A stretch of DNA of 64,000 bases. Origin: Roseiarcus sp963737365 (lineage in GTDB: Bacteria; Pseudomonadota; Alphaproteobacteria; Rhizobiales; Beijerinckiaceae). The notes beneath the pieces were generated by a model. The model was not told the DNA's origin. It made no database searches and saw only the letters and a program-made list of their open reading frames with translations. Shown here piece after piece: positions 15,313-23,232 of the stretch; position 1 is the stretch's first letter, and every line of letters begins with the position of its first letter. Position numbers and translations under genes: made by a program. Location: the NCBI GenBank assembly GCA_963737365.1, contig CAVTSD010000005.1:1-64000 (forward strand), given 5' to 3'.

Positions 15313-17118
15313 ATGCGAAGCTTTGTCTCGCATGATGTCGTCCGTGAGGACCGTCAGGACGGCGCAATCCTGCTACGAACGCGCGTGCCGCTCGGTCCCG
15401 TGGCGCGGAACACGGGCGCCTGGCTGCACCGCTGGGCCAAGGACGCGCCCAATCGCGTCTTCCTCGCGGAGCGGTCGGACCATGGCTGGCGCGAGTTGCG
15501 CTACGCTGACGCGCTTCAGCAGGTCCGATCTCTGGCGTCAGCTCTGCTCGGGCGCGGACTCGGACCCCAAACGCCGATCGTCGTCATCTCCGGCAATAGC
15601 ATCGACCACGGCCTTTTGGCCCTTGCCGCTCAGTATGTGGGCGTTCCGATCGTTCCGCTCGCGGAACAATACTCGCTCGTGCCGGACGCCTATCCGCGCT
15701 TGCAGTACGCGATCGAGACGGTGCGCCCCAAAATGGTTTTTGCAGACGACGGCGCGGTTTACGACGCGGCGCTGGCGCTGCCATTTCTCGACGGCGTCGA
15801 AAAGGTCGTCGCGCGCAACGCATCGGGCGGCGCGACGGCGTTCGCCCGCCTGCTGCAGGGTGACGCAAGCGCTGATGTCGACGCGGCCCATGCGAAGGTT
15901 GGCCCGGACACGCTGGCGAAAATCATCTTCACCTCCGGATCGACGGCGAACCCCAAGGGAGTGCTGACGACCCACGCCATGCTGTGCGTCAACCAGGCTC
16001 AGATTGTCGCTGCTATGCCTGTCGTGGCGGCGCGTCCGCCGAAGATGCTCGACTGGCTGCCGTGGAGTCACGTCTTCGGCGGCAACCACAATTTCAATCT
16101 CATGCTTGCCAATGGCGGCAGCCTCTATCTGGACGAGGGCAAGCCGACAAAAGCCGGGTTCGCGGCGTCCGTCCGCAACATCCGCGAGCACGCCGGAAAC
16201 CTTGCCTTCAATGTGCCGATTGGTTTTGCGCAGCTCGTCGCCGCGATGGAGAAGGACGACGGGCTCAAGCGCGCGTATCTTGGCGATTGCGATCTGATCT
16301 TCTATGCCGCCGCGTCTGTCACGCCCGAAATCTGGGGCGCGCTCGCGAAGTTTGCGAAAGAGGTTCACGGCAAGGCGCCGCTGATGTTCTCCGGATGGGG
16401 CTTGTCGGAAACCGCGCCCTCTGCGACGCAGACGCATCAGCCCGTCGACCGACCGGGCAACATCGGCGTGCCTTTGCCGGAGATTACGCTGAAGCTGGTC
16501 CCCGATGAGGACGAACGCTTCGAGCTGCGTCTCAAGGGACCGAACGTGCTCAAGGGTTATTATCGCGACCCCGAGCAATCGGAGGCCGCCTTCGATGACG
16601 AAGGCTTCCTGATCACCAAGGACGCCGTGAAGTTCGTCGATCCGAATGATGCGAATGCAGGGCTTAGCTTCGACGGCCGCATCGCGGAAGATTTCAAGCT
16701 GATGAGCGGTACGTGGGTGCGCGCCACCAACATCCGGCTCGAGGCGCTCAAGCATTTTGCAGACATCGCTTTCGACGTCGTGGTCACCGGACACGACCGC
16801 AACGAGATCGGACTCTTGGTTTTTCCTCATCCTGCATCCATGAGCGATACGTGGTTCATGGAGGGCGATACGGGCGGGGCCTTCGGCGCTGACGCCCCAC
16901 GACAGCTCGTGCAGGCCCGTCTCGTCGCCATGTCGAAACACGCGACAAGCTCGTCGACACGTGTGGCGCGCGCCCTCGTGCTCGCGACACCGCCGTCGAT
17001 GAGCGAGGGCGAGCTCACCGCCAAGGGCACCGTCAACGCCCGCAAGGTGCTGACGCTCCGCAAGGAGCTGTTAGATCGGCTCTACGACGACGCTGATCCC
17101 GCGGTCGTGCGCTTATAA
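15313..17118 (+). CDS. fcs: feruloyl-CoA synthetase (hydroxycinnamate--CoA ligase)
   Basis: This 601-residue member of the AMP-forming acyl-CoA ligase superfamily has the AMP-binding loop IIFTSGSTANPKG (about residues 203-215), GWGLSETAPS (about 361-370), the hinge-region DGRIAEDFKLMSGTWVR (about 454-470) and a C-terminal TAKGTVNARKV with the likely catalytic lysine. The DFKLMSGTWVR and HAT-SSTRVAR segments mark the feruloyl-CoA synthase branch. It would activate ferulate or p-coumarate to the CoA thioester at the cost of ATP to AMP. A longer frame starts at 15247, but ATG at 15313 with GAGGG upstream gives the family N-terminus. The amidohydrolase gene follows 9 bases after its stop. Confidence 0.88.
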   Translation: MRSFVSHDVVREDRQDGAILLRTRVPLGPVARNTGAWLHRWAKDAPNRVFLAERSDHGWRELRYADALQQVRSLASALLGRGLGPQTPIVVISGNSIDHGLLALAAQYVGVPIVPLAEQYSLVPDAYPRLQYAIETVRPKMVFADDGAVYDAALALPFLDGVEKVVARNASGGATAFARLLQGDASADVDAAHAKVGPDTLAKIIFTSGSTANPKGVLTTHAMLCVNQAQIVAAMPVVAARPPKMLDWLPWSHVFGGNHNFNLMLANGGSLYLDEGKPTKAGFAASVRNIREHAGNLAFNVPIGFAQLVAAMEKDDGLKRAYLGDCDLIFYAAASVTPEIWGALAKFAKEVHGKAPLMFSGWGLSETAPSATQTHQPVDRPGNIGVPLPEITLKLVPDEDERFELRLKGPNVLKGYYRDPEQSEAAFDDEGFLITKDAVKFVDPNDANAGLSFDGRIAEDFKLMSGTWVRATNIRLEALKHFADIAFDVVVTGHDRNEIGLLVFPHPASMSDTWFMEGDTGGAFGADAPRQLVQARLVAMSKHATSSSTRVARALVLATPPSMSEGELTAKGTVNARKVLTLRKELLDRLYDDADPAVVRL

Positions 17119-17127
17119 GGAACTGAC

Positions 17128-18000
17128 ATGGTCGACATTTCAAAAGTGCGGGCGATTGACATCCACACGCACGCGGAAGAGCCATGCGGCTGCCATCCGG
17201 ACGACGGCTACGACGAACTTCAGAGCACGATGGCGAAATATTTCGGCGCGCCATGGCAGCATCCGCCGACAATTTCAGAAACGGCGGCGCACTTTCGCGA
17301 GAAGAACGTCGCAGCCGTGATCTTTCCCGTTGACGCCGAGCGCGAAACTGGCTATCGGCGCTACAAGAATGAGGAGGTCGCGCAACTCGCGGCGGAAAAC
17401 AGCGACATCCTGATTCCGTTCGCCTCTATCGATCCGCACAAGGGCAAGTTGGGCGCGCGCGAGGCACGCCGGCTCGTCAAGGAGTTCGGCGTTCAGGGCT
17501 TCAAGTTTCATCCGACGATGCAGGGTTTCTTCCCGAACGATCGTCTTGCCTACCCGCTCTATGAAGCGATCCAGGAGACCGGCAAGCCGGCGCTGTTCCA
17601 CACAGGGCAGACAGGCGTCGGCTCCGGGATGCGCGCCGGCAACAACATGCGGCTCAAATATTCGAACCCGATGTACCTCGACGACGTCGCAGTCGATTTT
17701 CCGGACATGACGATCATCATGGCGCATCCGTCTTTCCCTTGGCAGGAAGAGGCGCTCGCCGTCGCCAACCACAAGCCGAACGTCTACATCGACCTGTCGG
17801 GCTGGTCGCCAAAGTATTTTCCAAAAATTCTCGTCCAGTACTGCAACACGCTTCTCAAGAAGAAAGTGCTCTTTGGTTCCGACTGGCCAATGATCAGTCC
17901 GGAGCGCTGGTTGTCCGATTTCGAAAAGATCGAGATCAAGGACGAGGTGCGCCCGCTGATTCTCAAAGAGAACGCGGCGCGACTCCTCAAGCTCGCGTAA
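17128..18000 (+). CDS. amidohydrolase-fold beta-ketoacyl-CoA hydrolase (hydroxycinnamate pathway)
   Basis: This is a 290-residue COG2159-type metal-dependent hydrolase. It has the metal-binding IDIHTHAEE (His13, His15), then GFKFHPTMQGFF, LFHTGQTG, IMAHPSFPWQEEA and the C-terminal LFGSDWPM with the catalytic-type aspartate. In Agrobacterium fabrum a protein of this type next to the same genes is described as 4-hydroxyphenyl-beta-ketoacyl-CoA hydrolase, which releases the aromatic acid in the last step of the side-chain shortening. The tight linkage (9 bases) to the feruloyl-CoA synthetase supports that role here. A decarboxylase or lactonase activity, known elsewhere in the family, cannot be excluded. 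Confidence 0.8.
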   Translation: MVDISKVRAIDIHTHAEEPCGCHPDDGYDELQSTMAKYFGAPWQHPPTISETAAHFREKNVAAVIFPVDAERETGYRRYKNEEVAQLAAENSDILIPFASIDPHKGKLGAREARRLVKEFGVQGFKFHPTMQGFFPNDRLAYPLYEAIQETGKPALFHTGQTGVGSGMRAGNNMRLKYSNPMYLDDVAVDFPDMTIIMAHPSFPWQEEALAVANHKPNVYIDLSGWSPKYFPKILVQYCNTLLKKKVLFGSDWPMISPERWLSDFEKIEIKDEVRPLILKENAARLLKLA

Positions 18001-18315
18001 ACGCCCCTACGCGGCAACCCGGGGAGAAACCGAGACTGGTCACCTGAAGGCCGGCGATAGGCGACCGTTGGGCGGACGGAAGCTGGAAGACGACATGCTA
18101 AGGCTCAACAAGCCTAACCGGCCCCCACCCTTAGCGCCTATTTCACCCGAGGTGCGCTTCACGCCCACTGGTCTCTCAAGGATTGGTCCTCCACTGCAAA
18201 GATGGAGGAATAGCGGATTTCGGGAAATTGACGATTGACTGAAAAGACGGTCGATGCAATCGTTTTCTGCAAACGTTCCCATCGGCCCGAAAGATGGCCG
18301 GATTTGGAGTGAGAC
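18001..18315. other. promoter region of the LacI-controlled ABC operon
   Basis: There is no gene here. A possible -35 box TTGACT lies at 18235-18240 with only a weak -10 candidate 17 bases on, and the LacI-type operator at 18267-18282 overlaps the expected transcription start. The upstream part (18001-18220) shows nothing recognisable and no clear terminator for the preceding operon. Confidence 0.4.
18267..18282. promoter_or_regulatory. LacI-family operator upstream of the ABC operon
   Basis: CTGCAAACGTTCCCAT shares the central AACGTTC core and flanking CCA with the stronger palindrome at 21892-21907 in front of the binding-protein gene. The central CG and the near-symmetry are typical of LacI/GalR-family sites. 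The likely ligand is the LacI regulator encoded at 24500-25588 in the same operon. Confidence 0.55.
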
Positions 18316-19836
18316 GTGTCAGGAGCGGTCTGCGCGCTCGATGTGCGTTCGGTATCGAAATCCTATGGCGCGACGGTCGCGCTTCAGGACGTTTCGATCG
18401 AACTTCAGCCTGGCGAGGTGCACGCCCTCCTCGGAGAGAACGGCGCGGGCAAGTCGACCCTTGTCAAAATTCTGAGCGGGGTCGTCAAGCCGAACGTCGG
18501 GGCCATGCGTATCGGCTGCGAGCCTTATGAGCCGCATTCGATCGTCGATGCGCGCCGCCGCGGCGTCGCGACTGCCTTTCAGGAACTCAGCCTCGTTCCA
18601 AACCTCACGGTCGCGCAGAATCTATCCCTGCCTCGCCAGGCGAAGGGGCGCCTCGGATTGGTCTCGCGCACGGCGACGCAGAAGCGCGGCGCAGCCATTC
18701 TCGAGCGCTTCGGCCTGCGTCTTTCGCCAAACGCCATCGTCGCCGGCCTGACGCTCGCCGAGCGCCAGCGGCTCGAAATCACGCGAGCCTTCGCCTGCGC
18801 TCCGAAGGTGCTCATACTCGACGAGCCGACCGCCGCTTTGGCCGAGACGGACTGGCTTTTCGGTCTCGTTCGACAGGCGACCGCTGCGGGCGCCTCTGTC
18901 CTCTACATCTCGCATCGGCTGGCCGAGGTCCGCGAACTCTGTCAGCGCGCGACGGTTCTTCGCAACGGTCGCAGCATCGGAACGGTCGGGCTCGAGGACG
19001 CGACCGATCACAACATTTTCGAGATGATGGTGGGCCGCGCCCAGGCGGAGGACATGCAGCGCCGCACGGCCCCCGGAGACTCGAAGCGAAGCGCTGTCCT
19101 CGAAGCCGAGGGATTGGCCGGGGGAAGCCTCAAGGCTATTTCGCTTGCGCTGCGCGAAGGCGAAATACTCGGCGTCGCCGGGCTCGAGGGACAAGGGCAG
19201 CGCGCGCTTTTCCGCGCCCTCGTCGGGCTCGCCCCGCTTGGCTCCGGTTCGGTCAAGGTGGACGGCGCGGCGGTTCGGCTCTCCGGCCCTGATGTGGCCC
19301 TCAAAACGGGCCGAGGAATCGCGTTTGTGCCCGAGGAACGCAAGACCGAGGGCATCTTTCCGGCTCTTGCGACGGCGACCAATATCGTTCTTCCCGTCGT
19401 TGGGCGGATTGGGCGCGCGGGTTTCGTCTCCGAGCGTCTGGAGCGTGAAGCGGTGGCCGGGTCTTCGTCGGAGGTCGACCTCAGTCCGCGCTATCTCGAT
19501 TTCCGGGTCGGCGACCTGTCCGGCGGAAACCAGCAGAAGGCCATGCTGGCGAGGGCGATGCAGACCGGCGCCGGAATCCTCCTGCTCTACGATCCGACCC
19601 GCGGCGTCGACGTCGGAACGAAGCAGTCGATCTACGCGGCCATTCGACGTTTCGCCGAATCCGGCGGCGCCGTTCTGCTCTATTCCTCCGAACTGCCTGA
19701 GTTGGTTCACCTCGCGGATCGCTGCCTGGTCGTCTATGGCGGGCGGATTTTCGCGGAGCTCGAGGGCGCCGACATCAACGAGCGCACCATGGTTGCGGCG
19801 CTCACCGGCCACTCCGTCCGAGAAGCGGCCGCATGA
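18316..19836 (+). CDS. CUT2-type sugar ABC transporter ATP-binding protein
   Basis: This 506-residue protein has two tandem nucleotide-binding domains, as in RbsA and related carbohydrate uptake (CUT2) ATPases. Domain 1 has Walker A GENGAGKST (about residues 40-48), signature-like LTLAERQRLEI and Walker B VLILDEPTAAL. Domain 2 has a degenerate Walker A (GLEGQGQRALFRAL) and signature LSGGNQQKAML, the asymmetry normal for this family. GTG at 18316 follows GGAGTGAG. It powers uptake through the two permeases encoded next (4-base overlap with the first). A LacI-type operator lies 35-50 bases upstream of its start. The substrate is discussed with the operon and is unproven. Confidence 0.92.
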   Translation: MSGAVCALDVRSVSKSYGATVALQDVSIELQPGEVHALLGENGAGKSTLVKILSGVVKPNVGAMRIGCEPYEPHSIVDARRRGVATAFQELSLVPNLTVAQNLSLPRQAKGRLGLVSRTATQKRGAAILERFGLRLSPNAIVAGLTLAERQRLEITRAFACAPKVLILDEPTAALAETDWLFGLVRQATAAGASVLYISHRLAEVRELCQRATVLRNGRSIGTVGLEDATDHNIFEMMVGRAQAEDMQRRTAPGDSKRSAVLEAEGLAGGSLKAISLALREGEILGVAGLEGQGQRALFRALVGLAPLGSGSVKVDGAAVRLSGPDVALKTGRGIAFVPEERKTEGIFPALATATNIVLPVVGRIGRAGFVSERLEREAVAGSSSEVDLSPRYLDFRVGDLSGGNQQKAMLARAMQTGAGILLLYDPTRGVDVGTKQSIYAAIRRFAESGGAVLLYSSELPELVHLADRCLVVYGGRIFAELEGADINERTMVAALTGHSVREAAA

Positions 19837-20843
19837 GCGCCCATCTCAACGCCGCCGTCGCGAGCGCGCCAGGCTCGAACCTGGGCGTTGCCATCCGGCG
19901 CGGCCTGACCGACGGCGCGGGCATCGTCGCGATTCTCTATGTCATTCTCTTCGCGCTCTATGCGCTCTGGGATCCCAGCGCCACGAGCGTGTCGGACGTG
20001 ACGAACCTATCCAACAATGCGGCGCCGCTCGCCATCGCCGCCGCCGGCGAAAGCCTTGTCGTCATTTCAAAGGGCTTCGACCTTTCGGTCGCCGGCATTG
20101 TATCCCTCTCGAACGTCCTGATGGCGACCTACCCCGTCGATGGCCCGGGCGGGGCTCTCGTCAGCCTTCTGATCTGTCTTGGCGTTGGCGGCGCCATCGG
20201 CGCGCTCAACGGCCTGCTCGTCGCGGTCCTGCGTTTGCAGTCGATCGCCGCCACCCTCGGCACCATGATCATGGGTCAGGGCCTCGCGCTAGTCATCATG
20301 GATGCGCCGGGCGGCACGATCGCCGATTGGGTGAGCTACACGCTGACCGACGTGCTCTTTGGAATCATCCCGATCTCCGGACTCATCGTGCTCGCGGTTG
20401 TCGCGCTGTGGCTCGTCTTCCGCCGCACCGACACCTGCATGGGCATTTTTGCGGTTGGAGCGGATGAAACCGCAGCTTCGCTGTCGGGGATTTCGGTCGT
20501 GCGCGCGCGCTTCGCGGCTTTCGTCGGCGCGGGGCTTCTCTATGGACTCGCGGGCTTCATGCTGAGCGTGCAGACCGCGACCGGCAATCCCAGCGCGGGC
20601 ACCCCGTTCCTCATGCTGACATTCGCCGCCGTGGCGCTCGGCGGCGTCTCGCTGACAGGCGGTCGGGGCAGCCTCGTCGGCGCGGTGATCGGCGCGGCGA
20701 CGCTGATGCTCTTGCAGAAGGTACTTTTCTCCGGCGGTGTGTCGTCGTTCTACACCGGCATTTTTCAGGGCGCGGTCATGGTCCTCGCGATCGTGTTTGG
20801 GTCGATCATCTCGCGCCTCGCCTCGGCCGGAGCGCGCGCATGA
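19833..20843 (+). CDS. CUT2-type sugar ABC transporter permease
   Basis: This is a 336-residue RbsC-family inner-membrane permease with about eight to ten hydrophobic helices. Family segments are SLVVISKGFDLSVAGIVSLS (about residues 70-89), the glycine-rich GVGGAIGALNGLLVAVLRL, and the C-terminal AVALGGVSLTGGRGSLVGAV. It overlaps the ATPase gene by 4 bases and the second permease gene by 4 bases, so the three subunits are made together. The operon carries two different permease genes, suggesting a heterodimeric channel. Confidence 0.9.
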   Translation: MSAHLNAAVASAPGSNLGVAIRRGLTDGAGIVAILYVILFALYALWDPSATSVSDVTNLSNNAAPLAIAAAGESLVVISKGFDLSVAGIVSLSNVLMATYPVDGPGGALVSLLICLGVGGAIGALNGLLVAVLRLQSIAATLGTMIMGQGLALVIMDAPGGTIADWVSYTLTDVLFGIIPISGLIVLAVVALWLVFRRTDTCMGIFAVGADETAASLSGISVVRARFAAFVGAGLLYGLAGFMLSVQTATGNPSAGTPFLMLTFAAVALGGVSLTGGRGSLVGAVIGAATLMLLQKVLFSGGVSSFYTGIFQGAVMVLAIVFGSIISRLASAGARA

Positions 20844-21853
20844 CCAGCGCACGTCCCTCCGCCGCCCTGCAGCCGCCCACCGATACGCGGCGGATCGGTC
20901 GCATTCGTTCGGAAACCATCAGCACCGCGGCGATTTTCGGCCTCACGATCATCCTCATCCTCGCGTCGCGCTTCGTGAGCCCGGCGCTAGGGTCATGGGA
21001 CCAGGTCGATACGATCATCACGCTGGCTTCGTTCCTGATCGTCGTGGCTTTCGGTCAGGGCCTGGTCATATTGGTTGGCGGCCTCGACCTCTCGATCGCC
21101 TCGATGATCACGCTGGGCGGGGTGCTTGCGACGACCTGGAACGGCTCTCTCGGGTCGCAATGGGTTTTGATACCCGCGGTCCTCATTCTCTGCGCCTGCA
21201 TCGGCGCGCTCAATGCGGTCGGGGTGATCTGGCTCAACATTCCCCCCTTCATCATGACGATGGCGAGCGGCATCATCGTCGCGTCCGCAGCGCTCGGCTA
21301 CACGAGCGGAACGCCTCGCGGCGCGGCGCCCGACGCCTTCCTCGCGCTTATGAAGGGATCGGTCGGCGACGTGTCGGCGGTGCTCATATTCGTTGTCGTC
21401 TTCGTTCTCCTCGCCTGGGCGCTGCAAAGCTCGACCGCCTTCGGGCGGCGGCTCTATGCGGTCGGCGCCAACCGCGAGGCCGCGCGCATTGCCGGCGTCA
21501 CGACGTGGCGCCCGATCATGGCCGCTTACGCGTTCAGCGCTCTTTGCGCGGGATTCGCAGGCATGATGCTGGTCGGCTACGCGAACGGCGCGACTTTGCG
21601 CATGGGCGATTCCTACCTTCTGCCGAGCATCGCATCCGTCGTCATCGGCGGATCGTCAATTCTTGGCGGCCGCGGCAGCTTCGCGGGAACGGTGGGGGGC
21701 GCCATCCTCCTCACCACGCTCGGCACGGTCATCTCCGCGCTCGGCATGGATCAGGGGTGGCGCACGGTTATCGAAGGGGCGATCATTGTCGGCGCGCTGC
21801 TCCTGCTTCGGGAGGATCTGATCGCGAGACTAAGAAACAGGTCGGCTCGCTAA
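20840..21853 (+). CDS. CUT2-type sugar ABC transporter permease (second)
   Basis: This is a 337-residue RbsC-family permease with the segments GQGLVILVGGLDLSIASMIT (about residues 73-92), ALNAVGVIWLNIPPFIMTMA, and the C-terminal VVIGGSSILGGRGSFAGTVG. It is related to, but clearly distinct from, the upstream permease. The pair probably forms the membrane channel with the ATPase encoded at 18316. It overlaps the preceding gene by 4 bases. The binding-protein gene follows after 90 bases that contain a LacI-type operator, so the binding protein may also be expressed from its own promoter. Confidence 0.9.
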   Translation: MTSARPSAALQPPTDTRRIGRIRSETISTAAIFGLTIILILASRFVSPALGSWDQVDTIITLASFLIVVAFGQGLVILVGGLDLSIASMITLGGVLATTWNGSLGSQWVLIPAVLILCACIGALNAVGVIWLNIPPFIMTMASGIIVASAALGYTSGTPRGAAPDAFLALMKGSVGDVSAVLIFVVVFVLLAWALQSSTAFGRRLYAVGANREAARIAGVTTWRPIMAAYAFSALCAGFAGMMLVGYANGATLRMGDSYLLPSIASVVIGGSSILGGRGSFAGTVGGAILLTTLGTVISALGMDQGWRTVIEGAIIVGALLLLREDLIARLRNRSAR

Positions 21854-21891
21854 GCCACACGCGAGCCGGGCTGGAGGCGGTTCCACAATCG

Positions 21892-21907
21892 GTGGGAACG
21901 TTCTCAC
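21892..21907. promoter_or_regulatory. LacI-family operator before the binding-protein gene
   Basis: GTGGGAACGTTCTCAC is a 16-bp palindrome with one mismatched pair and a central CG, typical of LacI/GalR-family operators. It lies 36 bases before the start of the substrate-binding protein gene. A related but less symmetric copy is at 18267-18282. An extra regulated promoter here would allow higher expression of the binding protein than of the membrane subunits. Confidence 0.65.
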
Positions 21908-21943
21908 GGGCAAAACAGTGGCAAGACTAGGGAGGATTTACCC

Positions 21944-23170
21944 ATGACGACGTTTAGAAAGCTGCTCATGACCACCTGCGTCGCCGTCGGCGCGCTCGCA
22001 TCCGCGTTCATGGCTACGACGAGCTCCGCGTCGGCTGATGAGCCGAAGAAGTTCAAGATATTCCTCAGCCTCAGCTACAGCGGCAATTCCTGGCAGTCGG
22101 AGGCGGCCAATATCGTCAAGGCGCTCGCGCAGACGCCGCCTTACGATAAAGAGGTCGAACTCAAGGAGGTGATTTCCGGCACCGACCCGCAAGCGCAGAT
22201 CGCCGCTTACGAGAGCATGATCGACGCCAAGGCCGACGGCGTGATCAGCTTCCCGATCTCGTCGACCGCGCTCAACCGCACAGTCAAGAAGGGATGCGAG
22301 AAGGGCGTGCTCTTCTTCATGTACGACGCGACGGTGACCGAGCCCTGCGCCTATAACGTGAGCTATATCACCGCCGGCTTCGGCGAGAATACGGCGCAGG
22401 CGCTGGTCAATGCGCTCAACGGCAAGGGCAAGATCTTCCTGAGCCGCGGCGTCCCCGGAAATTCCGTCGACAAGCGCCACACCGACGGCGCCATGCACAT
22501 CTTCAAGGAATATCCGGGCATCCAGGTCGTCGCGGAATATTATTCCTTCTGGGATGACCGGACGACGCAGCAGGAGACCGCGAAGGCGCTGGCCGCGCAT
22601 CCCGATGTCGATGGCGTCTGGGCGCAGGCCGGCGAGTTCGGCGTGATCCAGGCTCTGCGCGACAAGGGAACCCGCCTCGTGCCGATGACCGGCGAAAACT
22701 CGAACGGCTTCCGCCTGGCGCTCGCCGATCCCGAGGCCCAGAAGAACGGCCTCAAGGGCGTCTCCGCCGGCTCTCCTCCGGCTACCGCTGGTTACGCGTT
22801 CAAGTTGATGATGGAGATCCTGACGAAGAAGCGGGACCTGAAGGCGATGAACATTCAGTATCCGTTGCCCTGGGTGCCCGCCGACAAGGTCAAGCTCTGC
22901 AAGGGCGACACCTTTGAAGACGGATGCAACACGTTCCCTGACGGCAAGGTCCCGAGCTCCTTCGTGACCGAGGTCTTCAGTCCTGAGTTCCTGCCAGAGC
23001 TCAGCCTCAAGTCCGCTCTCGACGGCGCGCCGACCCCTGGCAAGACGATCCAGCCGCTGCCGGCGGAAGTCGTGAAAGCCCCCAACGAACCGGGCATCAA
23101 CTGCCAGAAGTGCGACCCGCCGGCCGACCTGTACAAGCTCACCAAGGTTGAGCCGACGGTGAAGCCGTAA
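21944..23170 (+). CDS. sugar-type ABC transporter substrate-binding protein
   Basis: This 408-residue periplasmic binding protein (type 1 fold, ribose-binding-protein-like) has a signal peptide of about 31 residues ending in SSASADEP. The mature part has KIFLSLSYSGNSWQSEAANI at its start and the family pattern AQIAAYESMIDAKADGVISF. It has an unusually long C-terminal extension with several cysteines (CKGDTFEDGCNTF and CQKCDPPADLY) that could form disulfides. It captures the substrate for the ABC importer encoded upstream. GGGAGGA precedes the start. A LacI-type operator is at 21892-21907. The ligand is not evident from sequence. Confidence 0.9.
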   Translation: MTTFRKLLMTTCVAVGALASAFMATTSSASADEPKKFKIFLSLSYSGNSWQSEAANIVKALAQTPPYDKEVELKEVISGTDPQAQIAAYESMIDAKADGVISFPISSTALNRTVKKGCEKGVLFFMYDATVTEPCAYNVSYITAGFGENTAQALVNALNGKGKIFLSRGVPGNSVDKRHTDGAMHIFKEYPGIQVVAEYYSFWDDRTTQQETAKALAAHPDVDGVWAQAGEFGVIQALRDKGTRLVPMTGENSNGFRLALADPEAQKNGLKGVSAGSPPATAGYAFKLMMEILTKKRDLKAMNIQYPLPWVPADKVKLCKGDTFEDGCNTFPDGKVPSSFVTEVFSPEFLPELSLKSALDGAPTPGKTIQPLPAEVVKAPNEPGINCQKCDPPADLYKLTKVEPTVKP

Positions 23171-23232
23171 CACGTCATCGTCCCGGGCGCGTTTGGCGCT
23201 CGGGACGCCCTCTCGAACCAAGGAAAAAGAAA

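Noticed and set aside
15538..16941. Minus-strand frame of 467 codons opposite the feruloyl-CoA synthetase gene
   Set aside because: The plus-strand frame has full ligase motifs and ribosome-binding site; the minus frame has none.
21938..23221. Minus-strand frame of 427 codons opposite the binding-protein gene
   Set aside because: The plus strand encodes a signal peptide and complete binding protein; the minus frame is a shadow.
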